From contig NZ_ASSJ01000017.1 of assembly GCF_000473895.1 (NCBI RefSeq), positions 1 to 64,000 on the forward strand: DNA of 64,000 nucleotides, written 5' to 3'. The first letter of the stretch is position 1, and every line of letters starts with the position of its first letter. Both the position numbers and the translations under genes were made by a program. Below are positions 18,158-27,691 of this stretch, piece after piece. This DNA comes from Rubidibacter lacunae KORDI 51-2 (GTDB taxonomy: Bacteria; Cyanobacteriota; Cyanobacteriia; Cyanobacteriales; Rubidibacteraceae). A model generated the notes under the pieces. It was not told where the DNA came from, ran no database searches, and saw only the letters and a program-made list of their open reading frames with translations.

Positions 18158-18835
18158 CTACAACCCGCCGGTCAGGTGTTCGAGCTGCTTGAGATTGGTT
18201 ACGCACATGATGCGATCGCCGAGTTCGAGCCAACCTTTCCCCTGCCACTTGGCAAGTAAATTAGCGACATCGTCGACTCCGATGCCGCTCAGGTCTGCCC
18301 AATCTCTCGCCGGCAGGTTGACGATCTCCATTCCCTCTTCGGTTGGCGTGCCGTATTCCTCGGCAATCGTCACGATCGTCCATGCCAAGCGGACAAGTAC
18401 GGGCTGGTGGCGCAGCGACAGCAATGTATGGGCTTGTCGCCAGCGCCGGACAACATGCTGCAACAGCTTGTGGTGGAGTTGGGGGTCTTTGAACAGCGCT
18501 TGGATGAAGCGTTGGGCCGAAACCCCTAACGTGCGGACGTCGGTAAGGGCAATGGCTTCAGTGGCGCGCGGCGGCTCGTCAAGAATGGCGGCATCACCGA
18601 TGAAATCGCCGCGCCCGAGGACCGCTTGCGTTATGGCGCGATCGCCGTGCTTGCGCTGCATCCGCAGCCATCCCGATTCGATGAAATAGACAGCTGTACC
18701 CCAGGATCCGTCTGTTAAGAGTGTCGTGCCTGCAGAAAACTCGCATTCGTCTGCAACGGATAGCAGCCATTCCAGCGTTTCTGGTTCGGCAACAGTAAAA
18801 AGCGGGAAAAGCTCGCTGAGCTCGGTGGTCTCCAT
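18158..18835 (-). CDS. Crp/Fnr-type transcriptional regulator
   Basis: Regulator of 225 aa with an N-terminal cyclic-nucleotide-binding-like jelly roll (about 10-125: FSAGTTLLTDGSWGTAVYFIESGWLRM, GRGDFIGDAAIL) and a C-terminal winged helix (about 150-220: LPARDWADLSGIGVDDVANLLAKW). The phosphate-binding cassette motif RAT is present but the Glu normally found in cAMP-binding sites is not obvious (GDFIGDAAIL), so it may bind another ligand or none. It sits upstream of the M61 gene on the same strand and could control it. Confidence 0.88.
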   Translation of the reverse strand: METTELSELFPLFTVAEPETLEWLLSVADECEFSAGTTLLTDGSWGTAVYFIESGWLRMQRKHGDRAITQAVLGRGDFIGDAAILDEPPRATEAIALTDVRTLGVSAQRFIQALFKDPQLHHKLLQHVVRRWRQAHTLLSLRHQPVLVRLAWTIVTIAEEYGTPTEEGMEIVNLPARDWADLSGIGVDDVANLLAKWQGKGWLELGDRIMCVTNLKQLEHLTGGL

Positions 18836-19390
18836 TCAGCAGTCTGCTAAATCAGGCGATCGCGAGGGCGTTGCTCGGCCGTCCCAGGCGGGCAAGTCGG
18901 TCGCAGCCGCATCCCAATCCACTCCATTACATCACAGATACATCCCGGAGTCTGCCTGCGTGGGTGACGCGCCCAGGGAAACGCATACCCACTGAGCTCA
19001 AAATCTATTCTGGGAAAGATTCCTCAATCATCGCGAAGCTGGGTGATGATGTTTGCGATCGTGCCGAGGAAATCGAACCAGCGACGCCGGCACTGATGGC
19101 GATCGTGGATGCTATGGTGCTGCCGATCGCTCTCATCGTTCAAGAATTTGAAATCGAGGTCCGGCTTGCGATCGCGGGGGACGGCGATCGCTCATGGCAG
19201 CAGCAGCGTTTTCAAGCCGAGCCGGAAATTGCTCCTGCGGCTAAACCTGTCGGACCGAAAGTGGGAGTGACATTATCCCGATAGCAATGCTTCGCATATA
19301 GATCCGGAAATGTCGCCCCTTGCAAACCCCCCTTGGTAGCTTCGGGTGGGGTGTCGGGGTTGGTCATGTAGTCGCGCAGCCTATTGTTGA
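18836..19390. other. Intergenic region with one weak ORF
   Basis: A forward frame (18871-19284, 137 aa) spans much of this gap. Its second half has plausible amino-acid composition (EIEPATPALMAIVDAMVLP), but no family is recognised and the first half looks non-coding. I do not call it a gene. Confidence 0.3.
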
Positions 19391-20905
19391 TTAGTCGTCG
19401 CGATCCAGGTTCCAGAGAATCACGGTGCCATCATGGCTGGCGCTGGCGAGTGTCTCTCCATCCGGGGCAAAACTCGCGCTCAAGACCCAACCCGAATGAC
19501 CGGTGAGAGTCAGAAGTTCGCGACCGCTGCGGTCCCACAACTTTACCGTGCCATCATTGCTGGTGCTGGCGAGGGCCTCCCCATCCGGTGCAAAACTCAC
19601 GCTATTGACCCCATCCGAATGAGCTGCGAAGGTCTGGAGTTCGCGACCATTGAGGTCCCAAAGCTTTACCGTGCCATCTAAGCTGGCGCTGGCGAGAGTC
19701 TTCCCATCCGGTGCAAAACTCACGCTATAGACCCGATCCGAATGACCTGCGAGGGTGTGGAGTTCGCGACCGCTGCGGTCCCACAACTTTACCGTGCCAT
19801 CCCAGCTGGCGCTAGCGAGGGTCTCCCCATCCGGGGCAAAACTCACGCTATAGACCGGACCCGAATGACCTGTAAGAGTCAGTAGTTCTCGGCCGCTGAG
19901 GTCCCACAGCTTCACCGTCCGATCCTCGCCGGCGCTAGCGAGGGTCTCCCCATCCGGGGCAAAACTCACGCTCCTGATAAAACTCGAATGACCTGCGAAG
20001 CTCTGGAGCTCGCGACCGCTGCGGTCCCACAGCTTCACCGTGCCATCCTCGCCGGCGCTGGCGAGGGTCTCTCCATCCGGCGCAAAACTCACGCTATTGA
20101 CAAAACCCCAATGACCCGAAAGGGTCTGGAGTTCGCGACCGCTGCGGTCCCACAGCTTCACCGTGCCATCAAAGCTAGCGCTGGCAAGAGTCTCTCCATC
20201 CGGTGAAAAATTCACGCCCAAGACCCCAGACGAGTGCCCTGCGAGAGTCTTGAATTTGCGATCGCTGCGGTCCCACTGCTCCACCGAGCTAACAGTTCTG
20301 CTGGTGCTGACGAGGGTTTCTCCGTCCGGTGTAAAACTCACGCTCCTGACCGGATCCAAATACCCCTCGAGGGTATTCCGATGCCGATATCCGTCAAGTT
20401 GATAAGCTTCGCGTAAAGCAGACATTAAATGTAGCTGAACCGGCAGATTGATTTGCTTTGCATCCTCTGCTCGAAGATGTTGTCCCAGTTTCACCCCCGT
20501 CAGTAAGGCTTTAAAGTTTTGATCTAAAGCCATCAAGTTCTCAACAGCAATACTCTCCGCCCGGATGTCTGTATTCAAAGCTGCGATCTCTACTTCCTGT
20601 TGTTGCTGCCCAGCGCAAACCGGTAGGGCTCCCAGAAACGCTACGACAACAGAGAGTCCTGCAATGAAGGCATCAAACACCGGCTTGCATCCAGGATTGG
20701 GGGACAATCCCTCGATCGCTTTTGTTCGAAAAGCTCCTTCCACTAGCCTTTCGCAGGGTCTGATTTCTTGTGGTGACATCGCCGCAGCACGAAGCTTTGC
20801 ATTCACTTTCATCAGCTTGCTCCGAGAAATCCCTTTTTCTTGGACGGGGAGGAATAGGTTTGCGAGGGGGAGGGTTCGGCGCCCACAACACGAGCAGAGT
20901 GGCAT
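19391..20905 (-). CDS. WD40-repeat protein, probably the C-terminal remnant of a larger receptor
   Basis: The last 330 residues form eight WD40 repeats of 41 aa (123 bp in DNA), each close to SVSFAPDGETLASA-DGTVKLWDRSGREL. One eight-bladed or a seven-plus-one propeller is expected. Before them comes a hydrophobic helix (FIAGLSVVVAFLGALPV) and a linker (ENLMALDQNFKALLTGVKLG) like that found between the signalling/NTPase part and the WD40 part of large cyanobacterial NACHT- or caspase-linked WD40 proteins. The N-terminal 90 residues show no domain. It therefore looks like a decapitated gene whose enzymatic and NTPase modules are gone. The start is uncertain. The DNA repeats are very similar, so recombination between them is likely. 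Confidence 0.75.
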   Translation of the reverse strand: MPLCSCCGRRTLPLANLFLPVQEKGISRSKLMKVNAKLRAAAMSPQEIRPCERLVEGAFRTKAIEGLSPNPGCKPVFDAFIAGLSVVVAFLGALPVCAGQQQQEVEIAALNTDIRAESIAVENLMALDQNFKALLTGVKLGQHLRAEDAKQINLPVQLHLMSALREAYQLDGYRHRNTLEGYLDPVRSVSFTPDGETLVSTSRTVSSVEQWDRSDRKFKTLAGHSSGVLGVNFSPDGETLASASFDGTVKLWDRSGRELQTLSGHWGFVNSVSFAPDGETLASAGEDGTVKLWDRSGRELQSFAGHSSFIRSVSFAPDGETLASAGEDRTVKLWDLSGRELLTLTGHSGPVYSVSFAPDGETLASASWDGTVKLWDRSGRELHTLAGHSDRVYSVSFAPDGKTLASASLDGTVKLWDLNGRELQTFAAHSDGVNSVSFAPDGEALASTSNDGTVKLWDRSGRELLTLTGHSGWVLSASFAPDGETLASASHDGTVILWNLDRDD

Positions 20906-21233
20906 TTCGAGAGGTCAACTCGACTTTTGATTTGGCAAACTTCCCAACCCTTTTCCAGCTCGTGTTACCCACCGAAACTCGATTTTGGGAAATGGTTACT
21001 TCGCAAAGAGCCTCCGCCAAACCTATGGTTTTGAATCAGTCCTCTGCATTGTTGTTGCCCTCGGCTGCAAAGCTTATGAGCACTTCGATTGATTCGCTCA
21101 AGACTGTAGGTCGGCACGGCATCACGGACATTTCAACTGTCGTCACGCCATAACCTGGCAGTTTTTTTCGAGATGCCATTTAGCTCAACTGCGCCAAAGT
21201 CCTGAGATAAGATCCGATCCAGTAGTCGCATGC
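20906..21233. other. Gap between the WD40 gene and ccdA
   Basis: No coding sequence recognised. It could contain degraded 5' sequence of the WD40 gene, but no NACHT, TIR or caspase motif was seen in any reverse frame. Confidence 0.4.
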
Positions 21234-21983
21234 GTGCCATCCGTGCTGGAATCCCTACAGCTTTCACTCTACAAAATCGAGCAGTTTGCCGACGCGCTCG
21301 TATCACAACAATTGACGCATCTCAGCGCGCTCAGTCTGGCGATCGTCTTTGCGGCCGGGTTGCTGACAAGTCTGACGCCATGCATGCTTTCGATGCTACC
21401 GCTGACTGTCGGATATATCGGTGGCTATCAGGCACAGGGGCGCGCCCGCGCGGCAGTTCAGTCGATGTGGTTCGCGCTGGGCTTGGCGACGATGCTCGCG
21501 GGATTGGGCGCGATCGCAGCCGCCGCCGGCAAAGTATACGGACAAATCGGCAGCGGCTTACCGATCGTCGTCAGCTTGTTGGCGATCGCTATGGGGTTAA
21601 ACCTATTAGAGATTTTGCCTCTCCGCTTTCCGTCTCTGGGTGCGACAACTTGGATTGCCGAAGACTGGCCGGCTGGGTTGCGATCGTACTTGTTGGGTTT
21701 GACCTTTGGATTGGTGGCATCGCCTTGTAGCACGCCAGTGCTGGCAACGCTGCTGGCTTGGGTGGCGTCGTCGCAGAACCTCGCGATTGGATCGGGGTTG
21801 TTGCTAGCCTATGCGATCGGCTACGTCGCGCCGCTGGTCGTTGCCGGAACGTTTGCTGCCGCCATTAAGAAATTCCTAGAATTCCGTCGCTGGTCGGGCT
21901 GGATCGTTCCCACGAGCGGGGCACTGCTCCTGGGGTTTGGCGTCGTTTCGCTGCTAACGCGCTTGCCCTCCGAGCTCCTTTAA
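21234..21983 (+). CDS. ccdA: CcdA, thiol-reducing transporter for cytochrome c assembly
   Basis: Thylakoid/plasma membrane protein of 249 aa with about six transmembrane helices. It passes reducing equivalents across the membrane to keep apocytochrome c heme-binding cysteines reduced. The two redox-active cysteines are present: TSLTPCMLSMLPL near residue 50 and ASPCSTPVLATLL near residue 164. GTG at 21234 is the best start. It is followed after 115 bp by ccs1 on the same strand, the standard System II pair of cyanobacteria and chloroplasts. Confidence 0.94.
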   Translation: MPSVLESLQLSLYKIEQFADALVSQQLTHLSALSLAIVFAAGLLTSLTPCMLSMLPLTVGYIGGYQAQGRARAAVQSMWFALGLATMLAGLGAIAAAAGKVYGQIGSGLPIVVSLLAIAMGLNLLEILPLRFPSLGATTWIAEDWPAGLRSYLLGLTFGLVASPCSTPVLATLLAWVASSQNLAIGSGLLLAYAIGYVAPLVVAGTFAAAIKKFLEFRRWSGWIVPTSGALLLGFGVVSLLTRLPSELL

Positions 21984-22098
21984 ACCGACAGCATTTGCCT
22001 CCCATTGAGGCGATCGCGCACGACTGCTTTTTAGTCTTAAACTTCACCTTTTTCAACCTCGTTTATCACTCGTCAACCAGCTACCCGCTCGCGCGCCG

Positions 22099-23505
22099 AT
22101 GTCTTTAAAACCGCCTTTAGAAACTGAGTCGTCCCCGGAAACGCTTTTATCAACTCCGACCGAGACGGATGGCAAACCATCGCTACTTGTCTCGGGACGT
22201 CGTGCCTGGATGCGACTACTACGCAGCATTGCCGACCTGAGGTTGGCGATCGCGCTCCTCTTAGCGATCGCGTTATTCAGTGTCAGCGGGACGCTCATCG
22301 AACAAGGGCAAGCGATCGCCTATTACCAGCAGAACTATCCTGAAAATCCAGCCCTCTTCGGATTCCTGTCCTGGAAAGTCTTGCTGTTCCTAGGGCTGGA
22401 TCGCGTTTACTCGACGTGGTGGTTCTTGTCACTCCTGGTGCTGTTTGGCTCAAGCCTGACGGCTTGCACGTTCACCCGTCAGTTGCCAACGCTCAAAGCC
22501 GCGCGCCGCTGGCAGTTCTTCAAACGCCCCGGCAATTTCGAGAAGCTAGCCCTGAGTGCCGAATTGCCAGCGGGAACGACCGACGCGATCGCGGATCTGC
22601 TGCAGTCGCGCAGCTACAAAGTCTTTCGGGCCGGCGACACCCTTTACGCGCGCAAGGGAATCGCCGGACGCATCGGTCCGATCGTGGTTCATGCCAGCAT
22701 GTTGCTGGTTTTAGCCGGGGCAATCTGGGGTACGCTGACCGGTTTCACCTCGCAAGAGATGATTCCAAGCGGCAACCGTTTCCAAATCCACAACATCACC
22801 TCTGCCGGTCCTTGGGCGCAGTCGCCGATGCCGCTCGATTGGTCCCTGCGTGTCAACCGCTTCTGGATCGACTATGCGCCTGATGGCAGCATCGACCAAT
22901 TCTATTCGGATCTGTCGGTGCTAGATGGAGAGGGCAACGAACGCGATCGCCAAACCATCCACGTCAACCAACCGCTGCGCGCGAGCGGCGTGACTTTTTA
23001 TCAAACCAACTGGGGCGTTGCCGGCGTTAAAGTCCGCATCAACAATAGCCCGCAGTTCCGCCTGCCCGCTGCCCAGCTCGACACGGGCGGTAACGGTCGT
23101 ATGTGGGGAACCTGGGTTCCGATTAAACCCGATATGAGCGCCGGGGTTTCCTTGCTGACCCGCGATCTCCAGGGAACCCTGATGGCCTATGACTCGGCCG
23201 GCAACTTAGCCGGTGCCGTGCGAACGGGCAGTTCGATCCACCTCGACGGCGTTACCCTCTTCGTCGACGAACTGATCGGCAGCACGGGCTTACAAATCAA
23301 GTCCGACCCTGGCATTCCGATTGTCTATGCCGGCTTCGGATTCTTGATGCTCGGCGTAATGATGAGCTACGTATCGCACTCGCAAGTATGGGCGCTACAG
23401 TCCGGCGATCGCCTGTTCGTGGGCGGTAAAACCAACCGCGCGCAGTTGACCTTCGAACGCGAATTGCTGGGCATCCTCGAACGATTAACGGAGCAAAAGC
23501 TTTAA
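22099..23505 (+). CDS. ccs1: Ccs1/ResB, System II cytochrome c heme ligation protein
   Basis: Membrane protein of 468 aa which together with CcsA delivers heme to apocytochromes c on the luminal side. Three N-terminal helices (about 38-60, 92-115, 195-215; [47 protein letters not shown]) are followed by a large luminal domain and a last helix near residue 415 ([25 protein letters not shown], where the conserved His lies). The length matches Ccs1 of cyanobacteria. ATG at 22099. It follows ccdA and is probably in the same operon. Confidence 0.95.
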   Translation: MSLKPPLETESSPETLLSTPTETDGKPSLLVSGRRAWMRLLRSIADLRLAIALLLAIALFSVSGTLIEQGQAIAYYQQNYPENPALFGFLSWKVLLFLGLDRVYSTWWFLSLLVLFGSSLTACTFTRQLPTLKAARRWQFFKRPGNFEKLALSAELPAGTTDAIADLLQSRSYKVFRAGDTLYARKGIAGRIGPIVVHASMLLVLAGAIWGTLTGFTSQEMIPSGNRFQIHNITSAGPWAQSPMPLDWSLRVNRFWIDYAPDGSIDQFYSDLSVLDGEGNERDRQTIHVNQPLRASGVTFYQTNWGVAGVKVRINNSPQFRLPAAQLDTGGNGRMWGTWVPIKPDMSAGVSLLTRDLQGTLMAYDSAGNLAGAVRTGSSIHLDGVTLFVDELIGSTGLQIKSDPGIPIVYAGFGFLMLGVMMSYVSHSQVWALQSGDRLFVGGKTNRAQLTFERELLGILERLTEQKL

Positions 23506-23703
23506 CCACCAATTCGTTGAGGTCTTCTGCCGACGGGGCTACCTTACTGAGGTCCGGCAGAACTGCCGGCAACCTTATCGCGAAAGCCAGGGCATCCGCA
23601 GTATCGAGCGTTTTACAGGATCTGGAATAACGCAGTCATCAGCTGGGTTCGCCCGAGCGCAGCAGCCTGCCCGGACTTGTCAACCAACAATACCCCCCTA
23701 CCC

Positions 23704-24096
23704 GAGATTGGAGAACTCGACGAAATGCAGACGTTTGTGAACTCCAACAGAAAAAGCGATCGCTCTGTACTGCCGTCAACTACCAACAACAGAGATTTAG
23801 GGTTTACCGAGGGCGACCCTGGAGCGGGAGGTTCGATCGCGTTGGGAGCGAGGGAAGATCTGGGATTGCTTCAACTGGCTAAGTGACGGCTACCGGGTCT
23901 ATGAGAAGGGCATCGACGCGGTCAGCCATGGAGCGAGCAAGACCTTACATGTCGCGGGCGGATGGAGAGAACACGAGGCTGAGGCACTACCTCGCGAGGC
24001 AGAAGCGGAAGAGCCTGTAACAACCAAAGTCCAAGGCAGGCTGAAGCGATCGTTGAGACTACTGCTGCACTATTTAACCCACTGGGAGGTTCCGAT
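23704..24096 (+). pseudogene. IS1-type transposase relic
   Basis: Pieces of an IS1 family InsAB-type transposase are readable in three frames: GELDEMQTFVNSN (catalytic Asp region), CTAVNYQQQRFRVY, SDGYRVYEKGI, ENTRLRHYLARQKRKSL and LRLLLHYLTHWEVP. They lie in the right order, but several frameshifts separate them. The 69-aa frame at 23677-23886 is only one of these pieces and not a gene. No intact copy is present here. Confidence 0.7.
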
Positions 24097-24250
24097 TTTC
24101 AAGGAAACCATCGGTTACCGTGGCTGGTGCGTTTGTGTTTGTGAGATTTGAGATGGTCCTAGAAGGGGCAATGCATTGCAACTCACTTAATCTGTGTATT
24201 TTCTATTAGCAATCCCAAGCTTCTTGAGTTCGGTACCGGCTTGAATCAGG

Positions 24251-24280
24251 TTTAACTTGCTGATAACCATTTATTAACCC
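24251..24280 (+). promoter_or_regulatory. Pho box (three 8-bp repeats)
   Basis: TTTAACTT-gct-GATAACCA-ttt-ATTAACCC: three 8-bp repeats with 3-bp spacers, i.e. 11-bp period. This is the arrangement of cyanobacterial Pho boxes bound by the PhoB-type regulator SphR (consensus of the PyTTAAPyPy type). It lies 62 bp before the phnD ATG. By-eye match; no score computed. Confidence 0.75.
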
Positions 24281-24341
24281 GTGATTTGGTACTTTTCAGG
24301 TAAGTTAGGGTGATATCAATTTGGCCAACTCTTTATCCACC

Positions 24342-25238
24342 ATGAAAAGACGTTCCTTTTTGCAATCTACTGCGCTTTTTTTCGCAGGGTTGGCTATTGC
24401 TGCTTGTACAAATTCTCAAACCACTAGCGATCGCACTCCGGACACTATCAAATTCGCCGTCACGGATGTGCAAGGGCTGGAAGAATTACAGCGAGATTAT
24501 GAACCTTTCCGCGATGCATTGACTGAAGCCTTAGGCAAAGATATTGAATTTTTCCCGGTAGCCGATCGCACCGCGGCTGCCGTTGCTCTACAGTCCGATC
24601 AGGTTGATGTGGTTCTCACCGGTCCTGCCGAATATGTTGTAATTCGGGCCAAGACCAATGCAGTCCCCGTTGTGGCGCTTACCCGGCTCAACTATCGTTC
24701 CGCGATCGCAGTTCAGCCTGACAGTGGCATTCGAGAAGTTAGCGAACTGAAAGGGAAGAAAGTCGCTATGTCTGACCTAGGTTCCACCAGCGGTCAGCTT
24801 GGTCCTACCAAGATTTTGGTGGATGGCGGCATCGATCCGGAGGCTGATGTAGAAATTCTGCTTTTGGGCGACACCGATTTACAAGCCTTTAAGAATGGTG
24901 AGACCGATGCCTGGGGTGGGTCAGCGTTAGACTACGAGCGCTTCCTAGAGGCAGAAGGACTAAAAGAAGAAGACTTTCCATTAATTGAAGTCGGTTCAGC
25001 ACTCCCCAATGATGTCTTTGTGGCCAGCAGCAGCCTTGCACCTGAAGTTGTGGATGAAATAAAACAGGCAATGGTTGAGAATCAAGAGATATTGGTCAAT
25101 GCCATTATTTCCGTAGATGCCAACCAGAAATACACGGGCTCTGAGATTATTGAAGTCCAAGATTCTGACTATGACTCCATCCGTGAGGCATACCAGGCAA
25201 TCGGCATCGATGACTTCACTGAATTTGTCGGTGATTAG
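24342..25238 (+). CDS. phnD: Phosphonate/phosphite ABC transporter, binding lipoprotein PhnD-like
   Basis: Periplasmic substrate-binding protein of a phosphonate- or phosphite-type importer. The ATG at 24342 gives MKRRSFLQSTALFFAG..., a twin-arginine-like signal peptide ending in the lipobox IAAC, so the mature protein is a lipoprotein; the frame extends upstream to TTG 24321. Motifs DRTAAAVALQSDQVDVVLTGPAEYVVI and DLGSTSGQLGPTKILVDGG are typical of PhnD/PtxB binding proteins. A Pho box stands upstream and phnC and phnE follow. Ligand (phosphonate, phosphite or phosphate) cannot be told by eye; no C-P lyase or ptxD gene is in the window. Confidence 0.9.
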   Translation: MKRRSFLQSTALFFAGLAIAACTNSQTTSDRTPDTIKFAVTDVQGLEELQRDYEPFRDALTEALGKDIEFFPVADRTAAAVALQSDQVDVVLTGPAEYVVIRAKTNAVPVVALTRLNYRSAIAVQPDSGIREVSELKGKKVAMSDLGSTSGQLGPTKILVDGGIDPEADVEILLLGDTDLQAFKNGETDAWGGSALDYERFLEAEGLKEEDFPLIEVGSALPNDVFVASSSLAPEVVDEIKQAMVENQEILVNAIISVDANQKYTGSEIIEVQDSDYDSIREAYQAIGIDDFTEFVGD

Positions 25239-25380
25239 TAGTTAATTTGAGTTGGGTTTGCGGCAGCGCAACCCAACCATTCTTTTCAGTTGAGTTATGA
25301 CTCAAGTGGGTTATGGCTAACGATATCGCATCCGCCAATTTTCTTCAACTCACCTTCCACATTTCAGGCTGTTAGCATTA

Positions 25381-26157
25381 ATGCTTTCCTTAGCGGTTGA
25401 CCGATTATCAAAAACCTACCCCAATGGAACGGTTGCACTCAACCGTGTCAGTTTCAGTGCTCAGCCGGGGGAAGGTATTGTATTGCTGGGATCGAATGGT
25501 TCTGGCAAATCCACATTATTACGCTGTATAGTGGGCCTAGAAAAACCTACCTCTGGCCGGATCGGAGTAGGGAATTCTCAACTAGAAACGGCGAATGCTT
25601 GCCAATTGCGTCAGTTGCGGCAACAGATTGGCATTGTGTTTCAGCGATTTCATTTGGTGGCTAACCTGAGTGCTTTTCATAATGTGTTGCAGGGTTCTTT
25701 AGGTCGCAGCAAGGGACCACGCTACTGGTTTCCCGCCACGGCTCCCAAACAAGAACGGGATCGGGTTATGCAATGTTTGGAGCGGGTAAATCTGGCTCAT
25801 TTGGCCCAACAGCGAGTGGATACCCTGTCTGGGGGGCAACAACAACGGGTGGCGATCGCCCGGATGTTAATGCAAGACACCAGCCTACTACTGGTCGATG
25901 AGCCTGTCGCTAGTCTCGATCCCAAATCCGGTCGGGAAGCGATGGACTTGTTGTGGGATATTGTGCGAGAGCGTCAACTTACAGCAATTTGCACCCTACA
26001 CCAACTAGATTTAGCCAAAGATTATGCCGATCGCATTATTGGGTTGCGACAGGGCGAAATCCAAATCGATGCTCCCGCCCATATATTAACTGACCGCGAA
26101 CTAAGCTGGCTCTATGAATCATCCCCAATCTCCAATGCGGTCGAAAGCAACGCCTAA
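25381..26157 (+). CDS. phnC: Phosphonate-type ABC transporter ATPase PhnC
   Basis: ATPase of 258 aa. Walker A is LLGSNGSGKSTLL (about residues 36-48), the Q loop follows in IGIVFQRFHLV, the signature is LSGGQQQRVAIAR (about 150-162) and Walker B LLLVDEPVASLDP (171-183). HNVLQGSLGR is typical of PhnC. ATG at 25381; the 3' end overlaps phnE by 44 bp, indicating translational coupling. It energises the importer whose binding protein is encoded 142 bp upstream. Confidence 0.94.
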   Translation: MLSLAVDRLSKTYPNGTVALNRVSFSAQPGEGIVLLGSNGSGKSTLLRCIVGLEKPTSGRIGVGNSQLETANACQLRQLRQQIGIVFQRFHLVANLSAFHNVLQGSLGRSKGPRYWFPATAPKQERDRVMQCLERVNLAHLAQQRVDTLSGGQQQRVAIARMLMQDTSLLLVDEPVASLDPKSGREAMDLLWDIVRERQLTAICTLHQLDLAKDYADRIIGLRQGEIQIDAPAHILTDRELSWLYESSPISNAVESNA

Positions 26158-26968
26158 TTCCAACAATCGACTTTACTCCGCTCCTCCTCGCTGGCGAAAA
26201 CCTTCCTCCCTGGTATTTGTAATTTTGGTAATTGGCTCGGCTTTCTTTTTTCATGGCCTCTGGATTAGTGAACTTACCCCCCTCCGAATTTGGCAAGGCT
26301 TTTCTCGCCTCTGGAACTTTCTCGATCAAGCCATTCCCCCTAATCCCAAGCGCTTAGGCAGTACGATCGAAGCTACCTTGGAAACATTTGAAATGGCACT
26401 TGTGGGGACCGTATTCGGGGCGGTTTTGAGCCTGCCTCTGGCGATTCTCGCAGCGGAAAACACCACTCCCCATCCAATTGCCTTAGGCTTCACTCGCAGT
26501 TTTATCACGCTTCTGCGAGTGATCCCAGACTTGGTGTGGGGACTGATTTTTATTATTGTCGTTGGACTTGGTCCCGTCGCCGGCATTATGGCCTTGACCG
26601 CCGATACGATGGGTTTTTGCGGCAAGTTTTTTGCCGAACGGATTGAAGAAGTCGAACCGGGACCTGTGGAGGCACTCAGCGCGATCGGGGCCTCGAAAGC
26701 CAGCATCATCATGCTGGCTATTTTTCCCACCACCTTACCTTCATTTGTCGCGTCTACCCTATTTGCCCTGGAATCCTCGGTGCGATCGGCAGTGGTTTTA
26801 GGATTGGTGGGAGCCGGAGGTATTGGCGTGGAGTTGTCTACCTCAATGCAACTCTTGCGCTACGATGAAGCGTTCATGGTAATTATTGTGATTTTCGGCG
26901 TAGTGCTGCTAGTCGAACAAATCTCCAGTTTTATCCGCCGCAATATTATTGGTAATGCCTACGGGTAG
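26114..26968 (+). CDS. phnE: Phosphonate-type ABC transporter permease PhnE
   Basis: Inner-membrane permease of 284 aa with about six helices. The EAA-type cytoplasmic loop reads VEALSAIGASKASIIMLAIFPTTLP (about residues 177-201), and DLVWGLIFIIVVGLGPVAGIMAL precedes it; both are typical of PhnE. ATG at 26114 overlaps the end of phnC. A single permease is expected to act as a homodimer with PhnC. Confidence 0.93.
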   Translation: MNHPQSPMRSKATPNSNNRLYSAPPRWRKPSSLVFVILVIGSAFFFHGLWISELTPLRIWQGFSRLWNFLDQAIPPNPKRLGSTIEATLETFEMALVGTVFGAVLSLPLAILAAENTTPHPIALGFTRSFITLLRVIPDLVWGLIFIIVVGLGPVAGIMALTADTMGFCGKFFAERIEEVEPGPVEALSAIGASKASIIMLAIFPTTLPSFVASTLFALESSVRSAVVLGLVGAGGIGVELSTSMQLLRYDEAFMVIIVIFGVVLLVEQISSFIRRNIIGNAYG

Positions 26969-27025
26969 TAGGTTGCCATAAACAACCTACAGTCAAAATT
27001 CACTGCTTCACTGTAGGAAAAGATA

Positions 27026-27691
27026 ATGGACAATACTGCAACAGCACATTTGGCTTGGGATAGCCGCTGGCAAACAGATTCGGGTCGAGAAGACTGGTTG
27101 CAAGCAGAGCCTGACGTGGTCGAATTTTCCTCCCATCTCTTGACTCAATTGTCCCAACTAAGTACCAAACGGGCATTAGATTTAGGGTGTGGCGTGGGTC
27201 GTCATGCGATTCAGTTAGCTCAATTGGGTTTTGAGGTCTCCGGGCTAGATGGCAGTAGCGCAGGACTAGAATTCGCCACTAAAACTGCAGAGGAACAAGG
27301 AGTTGCCATTGATTTTATCCAAGGTTCAATGGAGTCACTTCCTTATCCAGATATGACCTTTGATTATGTGCTGGCGTTCAATGTTATTTATCATGGCGAT
27401 CGCCCAGTCGTATCCCGCTGCATCAGCGAAATTCATCGTATTCTCAAACCAGGGGGATTTTTCCAAGGCACCATGTTGTCTAAGCGCAATGGGAACTATG
27501 GAAAGGGCACGGAAATTTCTGCCAATACCTTCGTCGATCTGAACAACGGCGATAAAGATCACCCTCATTTTTATTGCAATGCTGAAGAACTATGCGAGCT
27601 ATTGCATAATTTTGAACTTCTCAGCTTGATCGATCGGGTGCACAAGAAACCCAATTCTTGGCATTGGCATCTCATTGCAGAACGGTTCTAA
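27026..27691 (+). CDS. Class I SAM-dependent methyltransferase
   Basis: Rossmann-fold methyltransferase of 221 aa. The SAM site is ALDLGCGVGRHAIQLAQLGFEVSGLDGS (about residues 50-77), followed by the acidic loop and IHRILKPGGFFQGT (about 136-149). The remainder resembles TehB/UbiE-like enzymes. It starts 57 bp after phnE on the same strand, so it is likely in the Pho-controlled operon. A methyltransferase here is unusual for a phosphonate transporter: it might act on an imported compound or be unrelated. Substrate unknown. Confidence 0.85.
   Translation: MDNTATAHLAWDSRWQTDSGREDWLQAEPDVVEFSSHLLTQLSQLSTKRALDLGCGVGRHAIQLAQLGFEVSGLDGSSAGLEFATKTAEEQGVAIDFIQGSMESLPYPDMTFDYVLAFNVIYHGDRPVVSRCISEIHRILKPGGFFQGTMLSKRNGNYGKGTEISANTFVDLNNGDKDHPHFYCNAEELCELLHNFELLSLIDRVHKKPNSWHWHLIAERF

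Noticed and set aside
19391-20420. Regular 123-bp DNA repeats that could be taken for a CRISPR or satellite array
   Set aside because: They are in one reading frame and encode WD40 blades; there are no unique spacers.
23677-23886. 69-aa forward frame after ccs1
   Set aside because: Contains one piece (GELDEMQTFVNSN) of a frameshifted IS1-type transposase and is not a gene of its own.
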